Assembly: GCA_029891345.1 (NCBI GenBank)
Contig: CM057000.1
Coordinates: 129,555,338-129,619,337 of the forward strand
Direction of reading: 5' to 3'
Length of the DNA stretch: 64,000 nucleotides
From: Dryococelus australis
Lineage: Eukaryota > Arthropoda > Insecta > Phasmatodea > Phasmatidae
Below, piece after piece: positions 56,231 through 64,000 of the stretch. Each line of letters opens with the position of its first letter. The stretch's first letter is position 1. The notes below the pieces were generated by a model. The model searched no databases. It had not been told where the DNA came from and saw only the letters and a list, made by a program, of their open reading frames with translations. A program made the position numbers and the translations under genes.

Positions 56231-56616
56231 AACGTGAGGCACAGCAATATATTTTTACCTGCAGCGGCCACGGCATATGTTGCAGTATATTTATTGAAGT
56301 AATAGTTCTAGGAACTGCTCACAAAAATTGCTTAAAGTTTGCTAGTGACAAGAAACCCGAAATTAAAAAAATAGGACTAAACTTGGCGTGATGATCACAA
56401 TTTCTTTTTTTCCGAAAACTTAATCCAAACCACTAAACGAAAAGAAAATTCCCCATTTGACATTTCCTATAACTCTAGCAACACGAGGAATCTGCAATTT
56501 CCTCACTTCGTCCATCTTGTTAATAAGTGAAATGTCTTTTTCATTTAAGTTGAAAACCCTTCTGGATTTATCCGTATACTGTAAAGCCATAACTCCCAAG
56601 TCACTTCCCAGTACTC

Positions 56617-56765
56617 TTTGTACTGTGCAGGCGTATCTGTAAGAGTATGCGTTCCTCTTTCCTCCTTTGTACTGTGCAGGCGTATCTGTAAGAGTATGCA
56701 TTCCTCTTTCCTCCTTTGTACTGTGCAGGCGTATCTGTAAGAGTATGCATTCCTCTTTCCTCCTC
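56617..56765. repeat. Three-copy tandem repeat, 49-bp unit
   Basis: TACTGTGCAGGCGTATCTGT recurs at 56,621, 56,670 and 56,719. The first copy has one base difference (ATGCGTTCC against ATGCATTCC). A minus-strand frame runs across it and on to 56,420 without known motifs. Confidence 0.93.
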
Positions 56766-56779
56766 GAAATTTGGTTCAG

Positions 56780-58400
56780 ATATAATCCCCTCGTACCACA
56801 CCTACTGGATCAGTCATGGTAACAGGATCTGGGGTGCACTCCTCAAAGGGGTCGATATCTTCCAGGCTGTCATAGCTCTTCAATGAAATTTAATATTTGA
56901 CTGAGAGTTGGAGGACTGAGTAAACAAAAATAGTTGACTTTTCTTCCAGTTTACTGGGCAAGACCGTAACTCCAAATGGGGCTAGTACAATATGTGGTGT
57001 AGGTGTTGTCTTTGGGTAACATAGCCTACTTCTACACATCAGTGATAAAATATTCCTTTGTAATATCTTGGGGCACGCGAGGTTTTGTTTGGATGGAATA
57101 CTTTACACTCCCAATACCACAGTACTATCAGCAGCATTAAATAAAATACAAAACAAAGCAGCCTTGCTGGGTTGGCACAGATAATACACAACCGTGCACA
57201 TTCAGAAAAATATAGGTCATTCAGCTCAATGAGTAGGCGCCAGGCGCTTAGCAGTGTGCGATATAGATTAAAATCAGGTGGTGTCAGTATGCCACAACTT
57301 CCGTATCAGCAAACTGGGGGGTGTTTATAGCACATCAGCAATTCTTTCAATCAGAGAGAATTTGTGGATAATCATTCTATTGATTATGATTCAGCATTGG
57401 CATGCAAAGACATGATTAAACTAATCATAGACACACAACTCGGGTGTCATGTTTTAGCAGGATTTACTTAAAATTCAAACTAGGCGACACATATTAATAT
57501 AACACGTAACAAAATAAATTATACCCTGGTCACACTCGTGCACTAGAAATGTGGAAAACTGAATATCCTAATCAATTACAAACAACCATAGTTTACTCTT
57601 AAAACCTCGCAAGTTATCACCTTGTCATTAAGATTAAACAAAATGTATGATATTCATGTTTAGCATGACTGTGTAGTGATCTTAAGAATGTGCAGAAGAA
57701 ATTACAATAATTTAAGTTGTAACTTTTAGTATTCAAACTCTGCAGCAAAACTGGATAAAACCATGACTGGGAAAAATCAGTTCTTTTAATTTTACTTGTG
57801 ATTATTGAGGTTGAAAATACAAAATCGTAACTTGCCAGCCTTTTGCATTTTATTGAGAAAGCTGCACTTTCAAAAATAATATTGCATCTGTTCAATTTGT
57901 AATTAACTATTTCTTCTTAAACACAACCAAACACCGCGGAAACTCTGGTAGAGTGTCTCATTGCTTACAATTATGTTGGCCTAGTTTTACCTCGGAGTTG
58001 ATGGTTTGAATCCTGGACTGAACTCAGAATAATCAGCCTCTGCATCCTCGGGTCCATGTGGCACAATATTCACTTGTCCCCTAGCCTAGCATCACTTCTT
58101 AGATGATGCTGAGGACTCCTAATGAACAACTCCCATAGTTGAAACATAAATAACCAGCCAGACCCATTGCAGCAGTCCCTTAAAAAGTCCAGTGTTTGGG
58201 ACCTTGCAGAGCTTCTAGTTCACATGGCTGGTCACGGCATACAAGAAGGAGCATCGCTTCTCATACACCCACGACTTTCCAAATGACGTTCAAATCTTGT
58301 CAGCTGTTGATCTACATTAATCTGAATGTTAGTGTATGTACCGGGCATACGAGTGTTAGGCTGGTTTTCCACTAGAGATATGTGGGTATCAAAGTCAGTC
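56780..58400. other. Unassigned intergenic DNA
   Basis: A GATGGTTTGAATCCTGG string at about 57,999-58,015 resembles a pol III B box and may mark an old SINE, but no A box was found. No exon recognised. Confidence 0.35.
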
Positions 58401-58429
58401 AGCCGTACTTCTATACCTTCCCGAGTGTG

Positions 58430-59010
58430 TTCCCATCCTGTGTGTAATGTTCACACCGTTATTTCCACTCAGATTTTACTACGTCTATGTCGGACTTGAC
58501 TATACTTGCATGCTCTTCTGTACTCTCGAGCGAATGTGTTATTCTCTCATCCACAGGAATTTCAAGCCTTTCAAAATTCTCGTGTAATTACTCCATGTGA
58601 GTTGATTGCACTGCGTGACTTGTGGCAAGTTCATTTACATCTGACAATAAATGTACTACAGTAGCATGTGTCTTTTCTAGGGTAGTCTGCAACTAAGTTA
58701 CATTTGACTTGATCTCGTTTTTGAGTGATTCAAAATTTAGTGAAAAATTCTGGTTCATTTGTTCGTAACGAGATTCTTGTATTTTGATTTCCATGTGTTT
58801 AAGTTTTTGACTAAACTGCAACTGCATTGACTGTATCTGCTACATGAATAATTCTAGCGCCAAAGGTGTATGCCAACTCTTATTATTATCATGTATGCGA
58901 TTGGTTACATTACTCCTGGTGTTCACATTTACTGTATTTTCAGGAAATTCATTAAAAACAGAGTCTGCTTCGCTTTCAGCCATGGGCGTGTTTTCTGTAG
59001 CGGTAACTAG
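58430..59010 (-). pseudogene. Coiled-coil Gag-like frame with four stops
   Basis: From ATG 58983 (the frame is also open upstream) it reads MAESEADSVFNEFPENTV, then long helical, Gln/Glu/Lys-rich text (FSQKLKHMEIKIQESRYEQM, LNFESLKNEIKSNV, LATSHAVQS, HENFERLEIPVDERI). Stops at 58,842-58,840 (TAG), 58,695-58,693 (TAG), 58,590-58,588 (TAA) and 58,461-58,459 (TAA) are all in one frame, with no frameshift over about 175 codons. N-terminal coiled coils of this sort occur in Gypsy-type Gag proteins; I cannot prove that identity. Confidence 0.5.
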
Positions 59011-59641
59011 ATTGTTAACACAGTGAGGCGTATCTGGTTTGCGTAAGCCCCTGCCACAATAGATGTTAGGTCGTGGTGGTTGTTTTTGGTGTTGGTAGCA
59101 GTTGAAGTACAGAGTGGTATATGTGAGATGGCCCAATGGGCGGTTTATGGTTGGTGTTGATTGTTGGTCTTAAAACATTTCAACTCACGGTTAGTGGTTG
59201 GTGTTGGCGGTTGGTCATGTAGAAAGTTGAAAATATTGAGGTTTTTACCACCAACCGACCAATCAGAAATTGTTTTGTAGTTTGGATCTCTGACTGTGTA
59301 AATGTACGTGAAAAGGTTGAAATGGAGGAGGGAAAAGTTGCAAATAAAAGTGTTGATATCCATCAGCGACCAGCCGTTATCAGTATCAAAAACCCAATGT
59401 ATAAACACCTTTGAAATTTATTTTTTGGTTAGGTACAATATTTTATTTATTTTCATTTTGGTACAATGAAGTATCTTTCTGTCACATAACATTTTCTATT
59501 ATCGCTTACCTCAGTGCTGTTGATTTTGTGACGATCACATTCTCACCTGATTTCAGACAATTACATTCTCACCAAATGACAACAATATGACTTGTTTACA
59601 GATTTACTGCTACCAGGCAGCTCGATCGCAAAACAATTTAC

Positions 59642-59758
59642 ACCAACGTGCCATCCGAATACATATTGTGCGATAACATACGTTGCACACCCAACAACAA
59701 CACCAACTTTAACAGTCAATTGTGCCAGGGGCTTTAGTGTGGTGTTGTTGCCCGCCAT
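59642..59758 (-). CDS. Candidate first exon of a small membrane protein
   Basis: A frame starts at ATG 59758 in a good context (GAAAATGG), beginning MAGNNTTLKPLAQLTVKVGV and continuing with a hydrophobic stretch GCATYVIAQYVFGW before a possible donor (GTAAAT after 59642, or GTGTAA two bases earlier). One predicted membrane segment. The pattern G-C-x-x-x-x-x-x-x-Y-V vaguely recalls the N terminus of mitochondrial inner-membrane protease subunit 1, but I found no following exon with the serine motif (G-P-S-M), so no function is assigned. It could be chance. Confidence 0.27.
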
Positions 59759-59789
59759 TTTCACAGCATTTCTAATCTTGTGAGGCAAA

Positions 59790-61400
59790 CTGCAAAGAAA
59801 CTCATACCGTGTGAATATATTTTAATAAAAGAAATATGTGTGTGTTTCCCTTATTGGCCCCATGATTCGGGATGCCAGATTTATCTGTGTTCTGCCTCTG
59901 TGACCAGTGTATGTTTTGTTTCTAGTATTATGATGATTGCAACAGAGAGAAAATTAAACATACTATAAGTTAGTATGTAGCATTGAAACTGAAAGTTGTA
60001 ATGAAATGTTGAGTGCCAGTAATGTATGATTTTACACCAGTATGAATACTCATACTCAAATGGCAGTGATGAAAATTGCACCTTATAATTAATTACCTTA
60101 ATATAGTATTTCAGTGGGTACGAGTGTAGCAGGTAAGTTATGTACCATACCCAATATAACGTTATTGGTGTCTCACTGTCGACATAAGTGTGATCATGAG
60201 ACACACTACAACGGAATATACAATAGATAAAACACACTGACATAAAACATAAGAAAACAATAAAATTAAATAATTAAACTACAAATAATGAGGACACTGA
60301 CGTATCACTTGCAATTTTGAATTTATTACGTAGCAATTAATGATGCAATGCAATTAGTGTGAAGGGAAGAATTGCTAATTTAAGATAAACTGAATTGAAA
60401 GAAAGAAACTGATACTGACTTAACAATTGAAATTACTGAATTAAGTGAAGTTAGCTGAAATATCACTTCTCTCACAAACATAGTAATGAATAAAATTATG
60501 ATAGAGCACTGTTTACAATTATTAGCTCTTGAATTAATTTGTTTAATCTAGATTTGCCAGAACTAACTAATGTAGACCACATATCTCTATCTCATGCCTC
60601 TGGTATGATCTTGCATAAGGAAAAGTTCAGTTCAACAAAAAAAATATCTCCAATGAATAGTGAGCGAGGTACAACACCATTTCAGTTGTACAAAGGACTT
60701 ATCTGGACAGTGTTGCTGGTTGTTACCCAGTGATAGTTTGGCGATAGCGTGATAGTAACACAAAAAAAAAAAACTAAGATAATTAGCGCCTGAGTTTGCT
60801 TATTTCTTGCACGCTTAGTTTTACAAAACTGCCACGTCTCTCCCACGTGGAAGTTATGTTATGATTAGCAGTCATTTCAATTAATCTAGTTGGTCAGCCA
60901 TCCGTAATATTATGACGGACTGCTAAGTGTGATGGCCAGAAGGACAGTGTCCTTGTTAATTTAAAATAAATTGTAGGTTCCTTAAAATTCTGAAATCTTA
61001 GATTTTCACCAAAGTTAATAAAACTTAAATCAAAGTTTGTTCAGTCATACAAAACCTCCTTGGCATGCAGCACATATCCACAATAAAATTTCATACGTGC
61101 CTTAATTAAGGTGCTAAGAGAAAACACTTCAACATAATAGATTTAAGTATGTCGAAACTGAATACTATAATATGTTCTTTAAAGAAATATTCTGAGAGGC
61201 GATATAAAAAAAAATATTATAAATGCAGTTATAAGAGTTGGGCTTCAAAATTTTTTTAACAAACAATGTTATGCATAAAATTTAACAAACAGAAAATTCA
61301 CAATATTACCAAACCTGTAATACCTTTACAGCATATTGTAAAATATGACTTATCACTAGTATGCCTTCTTTTACCCAGTGAACTTGGCCTTACATTGTAA
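59790..61400. other. Unassigned AT-rich intergenic DNA
   Basis: No exon or repeat family recognised up to the family A element at 61,409. Frames in this stretch lack known motifs. Confidence 0.4.
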
Positions 61401-61408
61401 TACAAATT

Positions 61409-61832
61409 ATAGGCTCTTAGTGGTAAACTGAGCACATTTGAAAGCCCTGTTTAAGATCTACTTGTATGCACATAGTGTACTCTTCTACGATACGGGAAAT
61501 TAACACTGCCATGGGCCTCATCACTTTATCCATGCATCATTCAAGTGAAACTGTGGAATTATTATAAAAGGAAATATTTTACAAATTGTCTAATTGTTAC
61601 TGTTACATGTATTTAAGACAAACAAAGCGAAAGAAATAATTTCAAAATTCACTAATGTTTTCCTAACACTGTTAATTCAACGTTAAGACATAGGACTACT
61701 TTCCCCTCTGTCATTACCAACTTCACTGGGTGCATACCAGTTAGTGTGCTTGATAAAACATTGCAGGTTGGGGCAGTGACATGTTCCAAATGTTGATTTC
61801 AGAAGTGCTTAGTTAGCCCTGAGCAGCCTATA
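61409..61832. mobile_element. Inverted-repeat family A, copy A4
   Basis: Left TATAGGCTCTTAGTGGTAAA then CTGAGCACATTTGAAAGCCC; right AGAAGTGCTTAGTTAGCCCT then GAGCAGCCTATA, its diverged complement. Interior matches A1 and A2. It ends about 90 bp before the BTB gene's first coding exon. Confidence 0.75.
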
Positions 61833-61921
61833 GTTAAAAGTACTCTGAAACACAATATCTAGTTTGAAGTGTTCCATGTTGGTTTGTAATACCTGCTGAG
61901 GCTGGTGTTTACAGGTAAGTC

Positions 61922-62056
61922 ATGATGCACCCAGACAATGCATCCTGTGACTGGCAGCTGTCGAAGGAGAGTCTGGTAGATAGGATGAAGATAGTCCTGC
62001 GCACATCACAGTGGAGTGACTGTGTGTTCCGCGTGGGTCCCGAGGATGACCACCAG
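61922..62056 (+). CDS. BTB/POZ-domain protein, first coding exon (partial gene)
   Basis: The frame opens at ATG 61922 (a second ATG follows at once); an in-frame TAA lies at 61916-61918, so translation starts here. An acceptor-like TTTACAG lies just upstream (61908-61914), which would make this the second transcribed exon. It encodes 45 codons with a tryptophan (CDWQLSKESL) and WSDCVFRVGPEDD, the first strand of a BTB fold, ending CAG before donor GTAATC. BTB proteins of the BTBD1/2/3/6 type start the same way (W-Q, then S-D-V-x-F-x-V-G). They serve as dimerisation domains and often as Cul3 ubiquitin-ligase adaptors; I cannot tell the exact member. Confidence 0.82.
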
Positions 62057-62135
62057 GTAATCACAGGTACCTGCTAGCAGGGGCTGGGGTGTGGAACGTT
62101 CCCTCCATCTGCCCGGCGTTGTCTTACTGTTCCAG

Positions 62136-62269
62136 ATGTTCAGGGTGCACAAGTTGATCCTGGCGGCCAGTAGCCCGGTTTTCGGGGCCATGTGCTTCGG
62201 TCCGCTGGCCGAGAAGTCTTGTATTAGTGTGCCAGACATCGAGCCACATGTGTTTGAAATCTTGCTCGA
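62136..62269 (+). CDS. BTB/POZ-domain protein, second coding exon (partial gene)
   Basis: Follows the previous exon across a 79-bp intron (GTAATC to TTCCAG). It encodes MFRVHKLILAASSPVFGAMC, then FGPLAEK, ISVPDIEPHVFEILLE, the core of a BTB domain: H-K-x-I/V-L-A-x-x-S-P-V-F-x-A-M and the I-x-V-P-D-I/V-E-P motif match BTBD1/2/3/6 closely. Donor GTAAGT after 62269 leaves two bases of a split codon. The rest of the BTB domain and any BACK or PHR domain should lie beyond the window, past the antisense BEL/Pao remnant. Both exons are intact, so this is probably a live gene. Confidence 0.87.
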
Positions 62270-62929
62270 GTAAGTGGTGCATTGATAGCGGTGTAGGAAA
62301 GCACTGGCCAATAAAGTTAAATCTACTCTGTAGTTTTTCTATACAGGATATCCCACTTGGTGTTTGCCCAGGAGTAATTCATATACCATTGACTAGTAGG
62401 AAGGGTACGTAAGACATAATTAGGGAAGATAGACAAAAGAGGGTAAGAACAAAATACTGTAAAGGGTAAAGAGCAAGACTGGAGTTCTTACCAGACTTAA
62501 GTTTGACCACAGAAAGATAGGTGTATCATTTGCCGGCAGATGCAAGACATGTGGCCAAGGTTAGTTTGGCATCTGCAACAACTGTGTGGGTCTCACAGAA
62601 GGGAGTGCTTTGTTTTGTTTGTTGCTAGAATATTTTTAAAACGTTAAAACAATACAAATAGTGCCGAACACGCCCACTGCGAACTTACCATGTCGCCATC
62701 TTAAATCACACTGGCACCACGAACTACTTGCAGCAACGTTATGTAGTTGAAAAAATTATTCTATGCAGAGAAACAAAAATGTTGTTAGGGCCTCGTGCAA
62801 ATATATATAAGTCTTTTCACACAATAGGCAACATACCGCCTGAGGTCTATTGATTGGGTAGAAAGCGTCGTAACACTTGTGGTACATATAAACACACTGC
62901 ATGAATCGAGAAAGGGCAAGTTTACTGTG
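62270..62929. other. Intron of the BTB gene before the BEL/Pao remnant
   Basis: No further BTB exon is recognisable. It may include the eroded 3' LTR of the BEL/Pao element, but I could not define ends. Confidence 0.4.
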
Positions 62930-64000
62930 CTGGAAGACAATATAACTTGTGCAATGGCCTACACAACTGTCCCTTCTTCGTGCATAGGTCAGCCACTCTA
63001 CCCACACCATCACATTCAAGATGAAGCTTCACAATTTGATCTAGGCACCAGCCAAGAGGTGGTACTCGTTTTTCCCCAACTAGAACCAAATCTCCAACCT
63101 TGAGTGCTGGTTGCTGGGTGTGTCACTTGCTCCTCAGTTGCAGTTGCTGCAATTACTCTTCATACTATCGCTTCCAAAACTGGTTAGTGAGTGCACACAC
63201 CATTTTTCACCTTTGAGGTAAACAGATATCCTCACCATCGCATGATTGAGGTTCAGCTACAAGAGGCCTACTGATCAGAAAATGTCCAGGTGTGAGGATG
63301 GCAAAGTCATTAGGATCAGAAGACACTGAGGTTAGAGGCCGTGAATTGAGGGCAGCTTCAACTCTAGTGCAGTGTGTCGTCAATTCTTACAGAGTCACAA
63401 TTTTATTTCCAATTACTTGCCTAAGGTGGTATTTGGCAGACTCGACGGCAGCTTCCCACAATCCTCCCTGATGTAGACTGGCAGATGGGAGGAAATTAAG
63501 TGAGTCAATGCAAAATTCTCTAGTACTGGGGAATAGAGGAGCTCAGTAAAAAACTGTTGAAGATGCTTTGAAGCTCCTACAAAATTGGTTCCACAGTTAG
63601 AGTACAGATGGTCATGCACACAAACCTCTTCGTGACACAAACTGGATAAGGGCTGCAACAAAACTGTCGGCAGTCAAGCAAGTAACCACCTGAATATGTA
63701 TGGCCTTGTCACATAACAGATGAAAATAGGGATATATGCTTTCTGGATGACCATGCGATGCAGTATGTTAAGCCTTCATGGTGAGAGATGCAGCATAGTC
63801 CACACCAGTCCGTTCAAAGGCTCCAGCAGATGTGACTCGAGCAGGAGGAAAGTCACCCATCACTGGGGCATTGTTCACCGGCTGACACTGAAAACAACGT
63901 ACCCATTAGAATACTCTAGAGTGAACCAGGGATCGAGCTGAGAGATTCCAAAACTGTGACAAAACTGACTGTAACAACTGAGGTGCTGCATGCAAATACT
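62930..64000 (-). pseudogene. BEL/Pao retrotransposon integrase, broken, cut by the window edge
   Basis: Reading down from the right edge on the minus strand: RCFQCQPVNNAPVMGDFPPA, GAFERTGVDYAAS (first catalytic Asp), DKAIHIQVVTCLTADSF, YSNCGTNFVGASKHLQ (usual S-D-N/C-G-T-N-F, with the second catalytic Asp now Asn), then LTNQFWKR, LKVGDLVLVGEKRVPPLGW and RPLHKLYCLP. This is the BEL/Pao order: zinc-binding end, integrase core, then the C-terminal domain. Frameshifts and stops disable it. It lies antisense in the BTB gene's intron or 3' flank; the reverse transcriptase would be beyond base 64,000. Confidence 0.9.

Noticed and set aside
55930..56302. Arg/Glu-rich minus frames and Ser/Leu-rich plus frames of about 105-113 codons
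   Set aside because: They are translation of the CT tract.

Overview
The window looks like nuclear DNA of an insect with a large, repeat-rich genome. It is AT-rich, genes are split into short exons by kilobase introns with GT-AG borders, and most of the rest is decayed transposons (Tc1, Jockey and other LINEs, Gypsy, BEL/Pao, tRNA-derived SINEs, many short inverted-repeat elements). A cockroach, termite, stick insect or orthopteran source is my inference from the intron size and SINE style. No bacterial-type operon, CRISPR array or rRNA is present.

The one well-supported complete gene is ATPAF2 (ATP12), the mitochondrial assembly chaperone for the F1 alpha subunit, on the minus strand from about 37,575 to 6,087. 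Five exons are certain from conserved protein and matching splice phases: 31,374-31,184; 28,721-28,611; 20,238-20,058; 10,529-10,414; 6,227-6,087. A first exon at 37,575-37,524 fits in phase but is less sure. The joined reading frame is 263 codons plus stop. Its introns (about 2.5 to 9.5 kb) hold a Tc1 transposon split by another element, at least four copies of one inverted-repeat family, a 121/89-bp minisatellite, SINEs and a 350-bp GA tract.

The left edge (1-760) holds a decayed Gypsy-type gag on the minus strand, followed by two inverted-repeat elements placed end to end. From 38.9 to 46.4 kb there are LTR-element remains (a 3' LTR with polypurine tract, a probable solo LTR, two copies of a further repeat) and a THAP-domain exon that has lost a zinc-binding histidine. 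From 47.3 to 55.5 kb there are a broken Gypsy integrase, fragments of a Jockey LINE split by a 1.8-kb inverted-repeat element carrying two tRNA-like modules, and the 3' end of another LINE. A coiled-coil, Gag-like frame with four stops lies at 58.4-59.0 kb.

The right end begins a second host gene: two coding exons of a BTB/POZ protein on the plus strand (61,922-62,269), followed by an antisense, broken BEL/Pao integrase that runs to the edge. A possible first exon of a small membrane protein lies at 59,758-59,642 on the minus strand. I saw no clearly new functional system. The most unusual items are the nested transposons with readable target duplications and the tRNA-like modules inside one of them.
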